A DNA stretch of 64,000 nt from Hydrogenophilales bacterium 16-64-46 (GCA_002281775.1 NCGY01000010.1:62001-126000), one strand, 5' to 3'. Counted from the stretch's first letter, positions 35,510 through 44,409 are shown. Made by a program: numbers and translations. Notes: generated by a model not told the origin, from the sequence alone.

Positions 35510-35724
35510 CCGACTGCGTCGCCGACCTCGACGCCGAGCGCGCCGACAGCGACCCGAAAGTCTTCACGAAAATCCACGTGCATTTCACCGTCACCGGCAA
35601 GGCGCTCGACCCCAAGCGCGTCGAGCAGGCGGTCACGCTCTCGGCCGAGAAATACTGCTCGGCCAGCATCATGCTCGGCAAAACGACCGAGATCACGCAC
35701 GACTTCGAAGTCGTCGAAGGCTGA
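35497..35724 (+). pseudogene. OsmC-family C-terminal fragment 1
   Basis: Encodes RQQVTDCVADLDAERADSD through SAEKYCSASIMLG to a natural stop, the C-terminal half of an OsmC/YhfA-type thiol peroxidase. The second active-site Cys (KYCSAS) is there, but the N-terminal half with the first Cys is missing. A GTG at 35506 could start a 72-residue product, but no clear ribosome site precedes it. The 5' border is fused to the sulfotransferase gene. Confidence 0.8.
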
Positions 35725-35770
35725 AACAAAAGGGGCGTCACAAGACGGCGTTGCCTCGCGCAATAAGCAC

Positions 35771-35968
35771 CTAGGCTGCGATTTGCTCGAAAGAGAATTT
35801 CGGAATATCCGCCCGGTCATGCGCATGCTCGACGGTAATGCCGCAGACATTTCCTTCGGCGTCCAGATCAAGCAACGTGTTCTCGTCGAGATCCCGGCTT
35901 TCGCTCACCGGCGTGGATTTGAACTCGATGTATAGCGTATCGGTATCCTGAAAGTACTTGATCTTCAT
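35771..35968 (-). CDS. DUF2283 protein (probable antitoxin-like partner)
   Basis: A 65-residue DUF2283 protein beginning MKIKYFQDTDTLYIEF, with the conserved DLDENTLLDLD and GITVEHA segments. The ATG overlaps the stop of the DUF4258 gene as ATGA, so the pair is translationally coupled. Such DUF4258-DUF2283 pairs look like toxin-antitoxin modules, but I know of no proof of activity for this one. The pair lies between two osmC fragments. A decayed copy of its 3' end is at 30538. Confidence 0.82.
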   Translation of the reverse strand: MKIKYFQDTDTLYIEFKSTPVSESRDLDENTLLDLDAEGNVCGITVEHAHDRADIPKFSFEQIAA

Positions 35969-36201
35969 GGCATGAACCTCCGATCGAAAAACGCGTTGTG
36001 GACGGTTTCCCCATCCGGCAGAAGAATCACGCGCAGATACCTGGCTTCGGCCTCCGCAATGGAGGCCCAGCGTCGTATCCGCCCGTCGGCCTGAATCACT
36101 TCCCGGTCGGGGTGGTCGATCACATACTGAATCCACTCCAACTCAATCAAGGCTCGATCGGGTCGTTGCCTCATGGAGAGAAAGTATTGCGTAAACTTCA
36201 C
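35965..36201 (-). CDS. DUF4258-like protein (probable toxin-like partner)
   Basis: A 78-residue protein with MKFTQYFLSMRQRPDRALI, EWIQYVIDHPDREVIQADGR and RRWASIAEAEARYLRVILL, the compact alpha/beta pattern of DUF4258, a family related in fold to RelE/BrnT-like toxins. GTG at 36201 gives the family's N-terminus; ATG at 36174 is an alternative. Overlap with the DUF2283 start suggests coordinated synthesis. The toxin role is inference from the arrangement. Confidence 0.72.
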   Translation of the reverse strand: MKFTQYFLSMRQRPDRALIELEWIQYVIDHPDREVIQADGRIRRWASIAEAEARYLRVILLPDGETVHNAFFDRRFMP

Positions 36202-36253
36202 GTTGCCAGTGTAACAAACAAGGAAGCCATCCAGCCGGACAACAACGGCGTCG

Positions 36254-36511
36254 TCCGACATTGTCCGCGTTCTGCACAGGGGCCGGCAACAGGTGAGTGA
36301 CTGCATCGCGGATATCGATGCCGAGCGCGCCGAAACCGATCCAAAAGTCTTCACACGCATACACGTGCATTTCACCGTCACCGGCAAGTCGCTCGACGCC
36401 AAGCGCGTAGAGCAGGCAGTCAAACTTTCGGCCGAGAAATACTGCTCGGCGTCGATCATGCTCGGCAAGGTCGCGGAGATCACTCACGATTTCGAGATCG
36501 CTGCTGACTGA
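36254..36511 (+). pseudogene. OsmC-family C-terminal fragment 2
   Basis: Encodes LHRGRQQVSDCIADIDAERA through SAEKYCSASIMLG to a stop, almost the same as fragment 1. Similarity to OsmC may extend a few codons further upstream than in fragment 1 (SDIVRVLHRGRQQ), but the N-terminal half and the first active-site Cys are again absent. A GTG at 36293 could start a 72-residue product. The two fragments are in the same orientation 0.8 kb apart and enclose the DUF4258/DUF2283 pair. Confidence 0.75.
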
Positions 36512-36531
36512 ACACATCAGTCAGCACTGCA

Positions 36532-36562
36532 TAAAAAAACGGACTCCCGAAGGAGTCCGTTT
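36532..36562 (-). terminator. Intrinsic terminator of porin gene 2
   Basis: On the minus strand AAACGGACTCC, tetraloop TTCG and GGAGTCCGTTT form an 11-bp stem whose end continues into a T-run of at least seven. The design is the same as the porin 1 terminator. Confidence 0.9.
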
Positions 36563-36599
36563 CAGCTTCGTTTTCAAACCGGGTTGCCCCGGCGTTGAA

Positions 36600-37688
36600 T
36601 CAGAAGGCGTGCTTCAGGCCGACGCCGAAGGTCGATGGATCCGCGCCATTCGCGACAGTGGTGGAGTCGCTCACGCCCTGGGCGCGGCCCAGATCGAATG
36701 CGGCGTTGGTGTCGTTCTTGATCTGCGCGTAAAACAGGGAGGCGGTCGTGCGCTTGGACAGATTGTAGTCGACGCCAACGGTGTACTGCTTGGCGCCGCT
36801 GTCGCTCACGCCCTCATAGTCGCCGACCGTCAGGTAGTTGGCCTTGAGGACGACGTTGCCCAGCGCGTAGTTGGCGAACAGACCCCAGCCGTTGCGATCG
36901 TCGGACGCCAGTGCGGCGTCGCCCGACGCGCGCTCATACACCGCGCCCAGTTTGAAATCGGCAACGTTGAAGCCGGCGACCGCGCGCCAGATGCTACGGT
37001 CGATTTCGTCGTTGGTCGCGTTGATCAACGTGTTGTGGCGCTCATAGCCCAGACCCAGCATCAGCGGACCGTTGGCGTAGTCGGCGGACACGCTGTAGCC
37101 GTCGCGATCATTACAATCCGCACCAGCCACGCAGCTGGGGAAGGTCGCGCCGGCACCGGAGACACCGTGATCAGCAGTGTAAGCCGCCATCAGCGTCAGG
37201 CCACTGAAGTTCGGGGAAATATAAACCACGGTATTGTTGGGGCGCAGGTCATAGGACGAGGTGCCGGACACGGCGTTCGCGCCCAGCAGGTTGCGCGAGT
37301 CGGCAAGGGTGTCGCCGAAGTTGTCAACCTTGCCGCGCAGCGACTTGACCGGGGTGTCGTAACGGCCCAACAGGACGGAACCGAAGCCGCCCTTGAGGCC
37401 GACAAAGGTGTTGCGAGTCGCGAAGGGGCCGCCGCTCTCGTCCAGGAAGACGGTCGATTCGATCTGCCAGATCGCGGCGAGGCCGCCGCCGAGGTCTTCG
37501 GTGCCCTTGAAGCCGATGCGGCTGTTCTGGGAAGCAAGCGAAAGCTGGCGATCTTCGGTACCGGTGTCGGAATCGATGCTCGCGACGGCGAAGTTCAGTA
37601 CACCATAGATGTCGACGTTGCTGGTGGCCGCGAAAGCGGGAGCGGAGACGGCGCCGGCAACAGCCAGAGCGATCAGGGATTTTTTCAT
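36600..37688 (-). CDS. Gram-negative porin 2
   Basis: A 362-residue trimeric outer-membrane porin of the betaproteobacterial type. The signal peptide is MKKSLIALAVAGAVSAPAFA. The mature part begins SNVDIYGVLNFAVASID and holds RIGFKGTEDLGGGLAAIWQ, the L3-region GLKGGFGSVLLGRYDTPVK, VGVDYNLSKRTTASLFYAQI and the terminal GVGLKHAF with the Phe needed for assembly. It should allow diffusion of small solutes. It is intact, unlike porin 1. Upstream lies a perfect 14-bp palindrome, AGCTCTGCAGAGCT (37732-37745), in the likely leader or promoter. Confidence 0.95.
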   Translation of the reverse strand: MKKSLIALAVAGAVSAPAFAATSNVDIYGVLNFAVASIDSDTGTEDRQLSLASQNSRIGFKGTEDLGGGLAAIWQIESTVFLDESGGPFATRNTFVGLKGGFGSVLLGRYDTPVKSLRGKVDNFGDTLADSRNLLGANAVSGTSSYDLRPNNTVVYISPNFSGLTLMAAYTADHGVSGAGATFPSCVAGADCNDRDGYSVSADYANGPLMLGLGYERHNTLINATNDEIDRSIWRAVAGFNVADFKLGAVYERASGDAALASDDRNGWGLFANYALGNVVLKANYLTVGDYEGVSDSGAKQYTVGVDYNLSKRTTASLFYAQIKNDTNAAFDLGRAQGVSDSTTVANGADPSTFGVGLKHAF

Positions 37689-37990
37689 TACTTTCTCCTA
37701 AGAAAGAAAAATAAAGCCGTCGGGGTTTTAAAGCTCTGCAGAGCTGTCCTACATGCAGTGCGCTTGATGGACGAGGTCGATTATCCAGACTCGTTCCAGC
37801 CCGGCAAGAAAAGCTGTTGTTTTTTATGTCGCCCGCGGAAAAAGTGTTGTTTTGTTGCACACCCGCACCGACCGGCCAGTCTTGCGGGCGCGATGAACGG
37901 GGTTCGACAACGGCAGCATGCAGCCATCGGGAAGCTCGCTTCGGGCCCTGCCTACAATAAAAGGCCTTTTGTATTTTCGAGGAGACGGCC
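37689..37990. promoter_or_regulatory. Divergent promoter region, porin 2 and zinc peptidase
   Basis: These 302 bases contain no gene. They hold the palindrome AGCTCTGCAGAGCT at 37732-37745, two T-rich tracts (GTTGTTTTTTATG and GTGTTGTTTTGTTG, about 37815-37860), and a TACAAT -10-like element near 37952 ahead of the peptidase gene, whose ribosome site is CGAGGAGA. Confidence 0.45.
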
Positions 37991-38839
37991 ATGCGCTGGG
38001 AACGAGGACGACGCAGCAGCAACATCGAAGACCGTCGCGGCATGCGCATCGGCGGCAGAGGTCTGGCCGGAGGCGGAATCGGCGCGATCGTGCTCGCGCT
38101 CGTCGCGATGTATTTCGGCGTCGACCCGTCCGTCGTGCTCAATCAGGTCGGCGGCCCGGCGCCGACGCAGGAACGGGTCGCGACCACCCCCGAGGAAGAG
38201 CGGCTCAAAGAATTCATGGCGGTGGTGCTCGCGGACACGGAAGACGTGTGGGGCACGCTGTTCCAGCAGTCCGGACAGCGGTATCGGCAGCCGACGCTGG
38301 TGCTGTTTTCGGGGGCGGTACAGTCGGCGTGCGGATTCGCAGAGGCAGCAATGGGGCCTTTCTATTGCCCGGGTGACCAGAAGCTCTATCTCGACATGAG
38401 CTTCTTCAACGATCTTGCGCGGCGCCACGACGCACCGGGCGATTTTGCGCAGGCGTATGTGGTGGCGCACGAGGTAGGCCACCACATCCAGACGCTTCTG
38501 GGCATTTCGGAAAAGGTCCACGCGGCGCGCGGCAGGGCAAGCGAGGCGGAAGGCAATGCCCTGCAGGTGCGCATGGAACTCCAGGCGGACTGCTATGCCG
38601 GGGTGTGGGCCTACCATGCCAACCGGGAACGGCAGGTGCTGGAACCCGGCGACACCGAGGAAGCGCTGGCCGCCGCCGCCGGGGTGGGCGACGACCGCCT
38701 GCAGCAGCAGGCCCGGGGCTATGTGGTGCCGGAATCCTTCACCCACGGGTCGTCCGAGCAACGGATGCGCTGGTTCCAGCGGGGCATGCAGTCGGGCGAT
38801 CCGGGGCAGTGCGATACGTTCAAGGCGGCGCGGTTGTAG
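37991..38839 (+). CDS. ypfJ: Neutral zinc metallopeptidase, YpfJ family
   Basis: A 282-residue protein with a basic N-terminus and one membrane anchor (GGGIGAIVLALVAMYFGV, about 28-45), placing the catalytic domain in the periplasm. It has the zinc-binding HEVGHH motif (VVAHEVGHHIQTLLG) around residue 160, FYCPGDQKLYLDMSFF before it, and ELQADCYAGVWA after it, which supplies the third ligand. This is the putative neutral zinc metallopeptidase family of E. coli YpfJ; substrates are unknown. REP-like repeats follow the stop. Confidence 0.93.
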   Translation: MRWERGRRSSNIEDRRGMRIGGRGLAGGGIGAIVLALVAMYFGVDPSVVLNQVGGPAPTQERVATTPEEERLKEFMAVVLADTEDVWGTLFQQSGQRYRQPTLVLFSGAVQSACGFAEAAMGPFYCPGDQKLYLDMSFFNDLARRHDAPGDFAQAYVVAHEVGHHIQTLLGISEKVHAARGRASEAEGNALQVRMELQADCYAGVWAYHANRERQVLEPGDTEEALAAAAGVGDDRLQQQARGYVVPESFTHGSSEQRMRWFQRGMQSGDPGQCDTFKAARL

Positions 38840-38870
38840 TACACATCAGCGATGCAATTCATCCCAGGAC

Positions 38871-38940
38871 GCAGGGCGGGAGTACTTTCCGCCGCAAAGA
38901 CGGATCCGGGCTGCGTCGGCAAGGTATTGCCGACCTACGG
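38871..38940 (+). repeat. REP-like palindromic repeat, copy 1
   Basis: Contains GGGCGGGAGTACTTTCCGCC and GTCGGCAAGGTATTGCCGAC, two short hairpins, ending CTACGG. It recurs with changes at 39003-39081. The 309-base gap 38840-39148 contains nothing else that I can identify. Confidence 0.7.
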
Positions 38941-39002
38941 ATGGTCTAGAGCTGGTCGTGACCAAGGACGAGAATTTCGTCATCCGCACTTCGGTCAAGA
39001 AC

Positions 39003-39081
39003 GTAGGGCGGGAATAATTTCCCGCCGCAGAGGGCAGGTCCAGGACTACCAGCGCGTCGGCAAAGTATTGCCGACCTACGG
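39003..39081 (+). repeat. REP-like palindromic repeat, copy 2
   Basis: Same order as copy 1: GGGCGGGAATAATTTCCCGCC then GTCGGCAAAGTATTGCCGAC and CTACGG. The hairpins are more perfect than in copy 1. The two copies are in direct orientation, 62 bases apart. Confidence 0.7.
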
Positions 39082-39148
39082 TTGCTACCCTCATCGCCGC
39101 ACTGAATAGTGGCAAGTGACTCGTCGAGATTGCCTGAACTCGTCGCAA

Positions 39149-40336
39149 TCAAGCCCAGCGTCCACTCCCCACCAGCCCCACGATCCCCCGCACCACGCCA
39201 TAGGCCAGCCACGACAGCACGCGGTGTGGCCAGGGCCGGCGCTGCCAGTCGTCCGGATCCAGTGCGGGGGCGGTGGCAAAGGCGGGCTCCAGCCTGTTCA
39301 GCAGTTCGCTGGCCAGGGCGGTGTCGTCGATGACGATATTGGCCTCGCGCGCCATCAACAGGCTGAGCGGGTCGATGTTGCTGGACCCCACGGTGGCCCA
39401 CTGGCCATCGACGACGGCCACCTTGGCGTGGAGTTCGCTCAAATGGTGTTCATGGAGCTCCACGCCTGCTGACAGCAGGTCGCGATACAGCGCCCTGGCG
39501 GCCGCCAGAAAGAACGGATGGTCGGTATGCCCCTGCAGCAGCAGGCGCACCCGCACGCCGCGCGCGGCGGCCTTTTTCAGCAGGGTGCGAAACCGCCGGC
39601 CGGGCAGGAAATAGGCGTTGGCGATGACGATTTCGCGCTGCGCCAGCGCCAATGCGGCGAGATATCCCCGCTCGATATCGCGCCGATGGGCCACGTTATC
39701 GCGCACCACAAAAGCCGCGCGAACGTGGCCGTCGGTGGGCCAGGCGGGTTCGATGCTGGCGTCCGGCAGGGGCCGCTTGAACTGGGTGAGTGCCACCAGC
39801 CGCCATAGCCGACGCACATTGGCGTGAATATCGGCAAGCAGCGGCCCGCGTACTTCCACGGTGAAATCCAGTCGCGGCCAGGGCAGTCGCACGGGTTCAT
39901 GGTCGTCGATGAGGTTGATGCCGCCGACGAATGCGACCGAAGCATCGATTACCGCAACCTTGCGGTGCAATCGCCGCAGGCTGGCCGGCTTGAAATGCCA
40001 GCCCGCAAGCAGCGGGCGATAGACCAGCACGATGGCTCCCGCCTGCTCCAGCCGGATACGCCAGTCAGCCGGAAAATCCCGCGCGCCGATGCCGTCGATC
40101 AGGAGCCGGACCCTGACCCCCCTGCGTGCGGCGCGCACCAGTGCATCGCACACTGCCCCGGCCGTGGCGTCGGTGTTGAAGATATAGGTTTCGAGATGAA
40201 TCTCGGCGCGCGCCGCGTCACACGCGGCAATCAGGGCCGGGAAAAAATCGGCTCCGCCCGCCAGCAGCCGCACCCGGTTGCCCGGCACGGGTTCGACACT
40301 GCGGAACACCCGTCGCCAGACGTTCCGCCGCGTCAT
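39149..40336 (-). CDS. clsB: Cardiolipin synthase, ClsB type
   Basis: A 395-residue phospholipase-D superfamily protein. Its two HKD motifs are HRKVAVIDASVAFVGG (about 123) and HAKVAVVDGQWATVGSSN (about 300). It has no N-terminal transmembrane pair, which separates ClsB from ClsA; a hydrophobic C-terminus (HRVLSWLAYGVVRGIVGLVG) may bind the membrane. It condenses phospholipids to cardiolipin. It overlaps the EEP gene by four bases (ATGA), the same pairing as ClsB with YbhP in E. coli. Confidence 0.93.
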   Translation of the reverse strand: MTRRNVWRRVFRSVEPVPGNRVRLLAGGADFFPALIAACDAARAEIHLETYIFNTDATAGAVCDALVRAARRGVRVRLLIDGIGARDFPADWRIRLEQAGAIVLVYRPLLAGWHFKPASLRRLHRKVAVIDASVAFVGGINLIDDHEPVRLPWPRLDFTVEVRGPLLADIHANVRRLWRLVALTQFKRPLPDASIEPAWPTDGHVRAAFVVRDNVAHRRDIERGYLAALALAQREIVIANAYFLPGRRFRTLLKKAAARGVRVRLLLQGHTDHPFFLAAARALYRDLLSAGVELHEHHLSELHAKVAVVDGQWATVGSSNIDPLSLLMAREANIVIDDTALASELLNRLEPAFATAPALDPDDWQRRPWPHRVLSWLAYGVVRGIVGLVGSGRWA

Positions 40337-41082
40337 GCCAGCTTGAGTTTGGCGGTGAGGGCCGCGTGATCCGAAATGCGATGCCAGGCGTGGCCGGTAT
40401 GCACACGCGCCGCCTGCACCTGAAAGCCGCGAATGTAGATGCGGTCGAGCTGAAACATGGGCAGGATGGACGGGTAGCTGCGCGCGGACTGGCCGTGATG
40501 GGTTTCGAATACTTCGGCGAGCCCCAGCTCGTCCTCGAAGTAACGCCCGGCGCGTACCAGCCAGTCGTTGAAGTCACCCGCCAAGATGAGCGGTGCACCG
40601 TCCGGCACCATCGCGCGCACCCGGGCGGCAATCATGTCCAGCTGGCGCTTGCGGCCCCGTTCGGTCAGTCCGAGATGGACGTTGATGCAGTGCACCGGCC
40701 CGGCCACGCCAGGCAATTCGATCTCGCAATGCAGCATACCCCGGCTCTCGAAGGCGTGCGCCGAGATGTCCTCGTTTTCCCAGCTGAGGATCTTGTAGCG
40801 CGACAGGATGGCGTTGCCGTGGTGACCCGTGTCGTAGACGCAGTTCTTGCCGTAGGCGAAATCAGTGTAGACATGGCCCGCGAGAAACTCGTGCTGCGGT
40901 TTGTTCGGCCAGTGCTGGAAGCGGCTGGCGCGCAGGCCATGGCTGCCCTGCACTTCCTGCAAAAAGACGATGTCGGAACCCAGCAGGCCGAGACGGTCAC
41001 GCAGTTCGTGCACCGTCAGCCGGCGGTTGAACTGCGACAGGCCCTTGTGGATGTTGTAACTGGCGATGGAAAGCGCACTCAT
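40333..41082 (-). CDS. Endonuclease/exonuclease/phosphatase-family hydrolase (YbhP-like)
   Basis: A 249-residue EEP-fold protein. Key segments are ASYNIHKGLS (metal-binding Asn), FLQEVQGSHG (Glu), CINVHLGL (His), LAGDFNDW (catalytic Asp/Asn) and RISDHAALTAKL (Asp-His). The natural substrate is unknown. Its coupling to clsB suggests a link to phospholipid head groups or membrane phosphodiesters. The frame opens at 41298, but the ATG at 41082 gives the family's start MSALSIASYNIHKG. Confidence 0.9.
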   Translation of the reverse strand: MSALSIASYNIHKGLSQFNRRLTVHELRDRLGLLGSDIVFLQEVQGSHGLRASRFQHWPNKPQHEFLAGHVYTDFAYGKNCVYDTGHHGNAILSRYKILSWENEDISAHAFESRGMLHCEIELPGVAGPVHCINVHLGLTERGRKRQLDMIAARVRAMVPDGAPLILAGDFNDWLVRAGRYFEDELGLAEVFETHHGQSARSYPSILPMFQLDRIYIRGFQVQAARVHTGHAWHRISDHAALTAKLKLA

Positions 41083-41092
41083 GGCCGGCAGA

Positions 41093-41533
41093 TTATAGGC
41101 GCGTCGGCAGCGTGCGGATGGCGGCGGCGTTGGAGGGCGAAAAGCAGGCGTCGGCGGCCTGTGCCCAGGGCAGCCATTGCCAAGCCGTATGCTCGCGCGG
41201 GGCCAGGGTGGGGGCCAGCGGGGCGGGGAGTTGCAGGCCGAACACATGTTCGGTGTTGTGCGTGACGCCCGGCGCGTAGCGATGCCGCCAGCGCTCATAA
41301 ATCTCGTAGCGGGTTTCGCTCTGCCAGTCGGTGAGCGGATGGCGGGCTGCGTCGAAGCCGGTTTCCTCGGCCACTTCCCGGATGGCGGTCTGCACCAGCG
41401 TTTCGCCGGCGTCCTGCGAGCCGGTCACCGACTGCCAGAAGCCCGGCGCGTCGGCACGTTCCATGAGCAAAACCTGCCCGTCCGCCGTGTGGATGACGAC
41501 GAGGACGGAAACCGGAATTTTGTGGGCAATCAC
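41093..41533 (-). CDS. nudB: Dihydroneopterin triphosphate diphosphatase
   Basis: A 146-residue Nudix hydrolase. The Nudix box is GSQDAGETLVQTAIREVAEE, and flanking parts (VVIHTADGQVLLMERAD, FWQSVTGS, HNTEHVFGL) match NudB. It removes diphosphate from dihydroneopterin triphosphate in folate synthesis, the step after FolE. Adjacent to aspS in many proteobacteria, here too it lies downstream of aspS with one small gene between, overlapping it by four bases. Confidence 0.92.
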   Translation of the reverse strand: MIAHKIPVSVLVVIHTADGQVLLMERADAPGFWQSVTGSQDAGETLVQTAIREVAEETGFDAARHPLTDWQSETRYEIYERWRHRYAPGVTHNTEHVFGLQLPAPLAPTLAPREHTAWQWLPWAQAADACFSPSNAAAIRTLPTRL

Positions 41534-41835
41534 GCGATGCGGGCGTGGAGCGTATCGCCCGTGAGCATCAGGCCGATCAGACGATCGATGTTGGGATGTT
41601 TGCCGGGGTGGCGGCTGGCGTCCTCGCTGTGTTCCGCGAAGAGGGCCAGACCTTCGGCCGCCGCTTCGGTGTTGATCGCACCGTACTTGTCGGCCAGGTA
41701 GGCGTAGACACGAAACGAGCCCGCCGTGCCCGGCGCGTTGGCGATAACAGCCAGCTCCGCACCGTGGCTGTCGGTAAGGATGAGTTTTTCGCCCGCGAAT
41801 TCGGGCAGGGATTTCAGCGCGTCGGCGAATTGCAT
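41530..41835 (-). CDS. Small conserved protein, possibly DUF2322
   Basis: A 101-residue soluble protein without signal or membrane segment. Pattern: MQFADALKSLPEFAGEKLIL, then PGTAGSFRVYAYLADKYG, then GLALFAEHSEDASRHPGKHP and NIDRLIGLM. This looks like the DUF2322 family of betaproteobacterial proteins, but I am not certain. No function is known. It is coupled to nudB (ATGA) and lies in the aspS-nudB run. Confidence 0.6.
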   Translation of the reverse strand: MQFADALKSLPEFAGEKLILTDSHGAELAVIANAPGTAGSFRVYAYLADKYGAINTEAAAEGLALFAEHSEDASRHPGKHPNIDRLIGLMLTGDTLHARIA

Positions 41836-41853
41836 TTCAGCATCCTTTATTTA

Positions 41854-41929
41854 TCCGCGAAGGACGCGAAGAAGTACGAACAAGTTCACGTCCCCGCTTT
41901 TCATGATCTGACTTCGCGCCCTTCGCGGA
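41854..41929. repeat. Inverted repeat with 18-bp arms between aspS and the small gene
   Basis: TCCGCGAAGGACGCGAAG (41854-41871) pairs with CTTCGCGCCCTTCGCGGA (41912-41929) with one mismatch; the spacer is 40 bases. It lacks a T-run, so it is more likely a dispersed intergenic repeat than a terminator. Confidence 0.65.
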
Positions 41930-41935
41930 CAAAAC

Positions 41936-43729
41936 TCAGCCCGCCTTGTCCGCAGCAACAGGATTGCGCAAGCGGATATGCAGTTCGCGCAGCTGTTTTT
42001 CGTCGACCACGTTGGGCGCGTTGGTCATCAGGCACGAGGCGCGTTGCGTCTTGGGGAAGGCGATCACGTCGCGGATCGACTCGGCACCGGTCATGAGCGT
42101 GACCAGCCGATCCAGCCCGAACGCGAGACCGCCGTGCGGCGGCGCGCCGAATTGCAGGGCGTCGAGGAGAAAGCCGAATTTTTCGCGGCGTTCTTCTTCG
42201 CCGATTTTCAGCGCGGCGAACACCTTGTCCTGCACGTCCTGCTTGTGGATACGCACCGAGCCGCCGCCGACTTCCCAGCCGTTCAGCACCATGTCGTAGG
42301 CTTTCGACAGACACGCACCGGGGTCGGTCGCGAGCAGGTCTTCGTGGCCGTCCTTCGGCGCGGTGAAGGGGTGGTGCAGCGCGACCCAGCGGTCGGCTTC
42401 TTCGTCATGTTCGAACATGGGGAAATCGACCACCCACAGCGGGGCCCACGTGCGGCCGTCGACGTGCCCTTTTTCGTGGCCGACTTTCAACCGTAGCGCG
42501 CCCAGCGCGTCGGTAACGACCTTGGTCTTGTCGGCGCCGAAGAAGATGAGGTCGCCGTTTTGCGCGCCGGTGCGCACCATCACGGCTTTCAACGCCGTTT
42601 CGGAGAGATTCTTGACGATGGGTGATTGCAGGCCGGTTTCGTTCAACTGCGTCACATCGTTGACCTTGATGTAGGCCAGCCCCTTCGCACCGTAAATCTT
42701 GACGAACTCGGTGTAGGCGTCGATTTCGCTGCGCGAGAGGCTAGCGCCACTCGGCACGCGCAATGCGGCGACACGGCCTTTCGGATCGTTGGCGGGGCCG
42801 GAGAAAACCTTGAACGCCACGTCGCGCATACAGTCGGCGACATCGACGATTTCCAGCGTGACGCGCAGGTCGGGCTTGTCCGAGCCGAAGCGGCGCATCG
42901 CTTCGGCATAGGTCATGCGCGGGAAACTGGAGGGCAGCTCGATGCCCTGCGCCTTGACCATCATGTCGCGGATCATGCCTTCGACCAGACCCATGATGTC
43001 TTCTTCGCCGAGGAAGGAGGTTTCCAGGTCGACCTGGGTGAATTCGGGCTGGCGGTCGGCGCGCAGGTCTTCGTCGCGGAAGCACTTGGTGATCTGGAAG
43101 TAGCGGTCGAAGCCGGCGACCATCAGCAATTGTTTGAACAGCTGCGGCGACTGCGGCAAGGCGTAGAACATGCCGTCGTGGACGCGCGAAGGCACGAGAT
43201 AATCGCGCGCGCCTTCGGGCGTCGAGCGCGTGAGCATCGGCGTTTCGACTTCGAGGAAGCCGTTCACGTCGAGGTAGTCGCGCATGATCTTCGAGACGCG
43301 GTAGCGCAGCTTGAGATTCTTCTGCATCGGCTCGCGCCGCAGGTCGAGATAACGGTATTGCAGGCGGATGTTTTCGCTGAGGTTGTCGTCGTCGATCTGG
43401 AACGGCGGCGTGGCCGAAGCGTTGAGGATTTCGACTTCTTTCGCCAGCACTTCGATCATGCCGGTGGTCTGGTTGGTGTTTTCGGTGCCGGCGGGGCGGG
43501 CGCGCACCTTGCCGGTGATTTTCAGCACGAATTCCGAACGCACCTCTTCGGCGGCCTTGAAGGCGTCCGGCGTATCCGGGTCGATCACCACCTGCACCAG
43601 GCCTTCGCGGTCGCGCAGGTCGATGAAGATGACGCCGCCATGGTCGCGGCGGCGATGGCTCCAGCCACAGAGTTCGACGGTGTTACCGATGTCGGCGGCC
43701 GTCACCTGGCCGCAATAGTGAGTACGCAT
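41936..43729 (-). CDS. aspS: Aspartate-tRNA ligase
   Basis: A 597-residue class II aminoacyl-tRNA synthetase. It has an N-terminal OB-fold anticodon domain ([20 protein letters not shown]), motif 2 with [18 protein letters not shown], the bacterial GAD insertion in mid-protein and motif 3 [16 protein letters not shown]. Length fits the bacterial type. In organisms lacking AsnRS it may also charge tRNA-Asn. DUF502, fmdB and aspS lie in the same order on the minus strand. Confidence 0.98.
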   Translation of the reverse strand: MRTHYCGQVTAADIGNTVELCGWSHRRRDHGGVIFIDLRDREGLVQVVIDPDTPDAFKAAEEVRSEFVLKITGKVRARPAGTENTNQTTGMIEVLAKEVEILNASATPPFQIDDDNLSENIRLQYRYLDLRREPMQKNLKLRYRVSKIMRDYLDVNGFLEVETPMLTRSTPEGARDYLVPSRVHDGMFYALPQSPQLFKQLLMVAGFDRYFQITKCFRDEDLRADRQPEFTQVDLETSFLGEEDIMGLVEGMIRDMMVKAQGIELPSSFPRMTYAEAMRRFGSDKPDLRVTLEIVDVADCMRDVAFKVFSGPANDPKGRVAALRVPSGASLSRSEIDAYTEFVKIYGAKGLAYIKVNDVTQLNETGLQSPIVKNLSETALKAVMVRTGAQNGDLIFFGADKTKVVTDALGALRLKVGHEKGHVDGRTWAPLWVVDFPMFEHDEEADRWVALHHPFTAPKDGHEDLLATDPGACLSKAYDMVLNGWEVGGGSVRIHKQDVQDKVFAALKIGEEERREKFGFLLDALQFGAPPHGGLAFGLDRLVTLMTGAESIRDVIAFPKTQRASCLMTNAPNVVDEKQLRELHIRLRNPVAADKAG

Positions 43730-43744
43730 GGAAGGTTTTCCTGG

Positions 43745-44344
43745 TTATTGAACGCCCCGGGGAGCATCGGAGACGACTCCCATCGAGACGATGGTTTTCA
43801 GCGCGCGGTCGACCGTCATGTCGAGTTCGACCGTTTCGCTCTTTTTCACGAAAAAATAAAATCCGTTGACCGGGCTGGGTGTGGTGGGAATGAACACCGC
43901 CACATGTTCCTCGGGCAGTTTTGCCAGCACCTCGGCAGGCACATTGGTCAGGAAGGCCAGCGACCAGGCCTGTGGATGCGGGTAGCGCACCAGCAGCACC
44001 TTGCGGAAGGCAAGCCCCTTGCCCGACAACAGCGTGTCCGACACCTGCTTGACGCTGCCGTAGATGGATTTCACCACCGGGATGCGTTCGAGGAAGGCCT
44101 CAACCACATCGATCAGTTTCTGGCCAAAGAAATTGGCGGCGAACACCCCTGTCAGAAAGATAACCAGCGCCGTCAGGATGACGCCCAGGCCCGGAATGCG
44201 CACCCCCATCCACGCCTCAGGCTGCCAGTCGACCGGCAGCAGCGTCAGGCTCTGATCGAGCGTGCCGATGAGGAGATCGAGCACCCACAGGGTGATCCCC
44301 AGCGGCACCCAGATCAGCAGGCCGGTGACGAAGTAGCGCTTCAT
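43745..44344 (-). CDS. DUF502 membrane protein
   Basis: A 199-residue inner-membrane protein with two hydrophobic segments: YFVTGLLIWVPLGITLWVLD near the start and VILTALVIFLTGVFAANFFG about residue 60. PVVKSIYGSVKQVSDTLL and VFIPTTPSPVNGFYFF are conserved in DUF502. Its role is not known. ATG at 44344 matches the family's start (MKRYFVTG); a TTG-initiated frame from 44365 is possible. It is often found next to aspS and fmdB, as here. Confidence 0.9.
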   Translation of the reverse strand: MKRYFVTGLLIWVPLGITLWVLDLLIGTLDQSLTLLPVDWQPEAWMGVRIPGLGVILTALVIFLTGVFAANFFGQKLIDVVEAFLERIPVVKSIYGSVKQVSDTLLSGKGLAFRKVLLVRYPHPQAWSLAFLTNVPAEVLAKLPEEHVAVFIPTTPSPVNGFYFFVKKSETVELDMTVDRALKTIVSMGVVSDAPRGVQ

Positions 44345-44409
44345 GGGAGGGTTGGGCAGAAACAAAGAAGCGGACGGCTCACACCGCCCGCTTCCGGGTC
44401 AGGTTGGGG

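Noticed and set aside
38871..39081. CRISPR array
   Set aside because: Only two degenerate hairpin units with no constant repeat-spacer periodicity.
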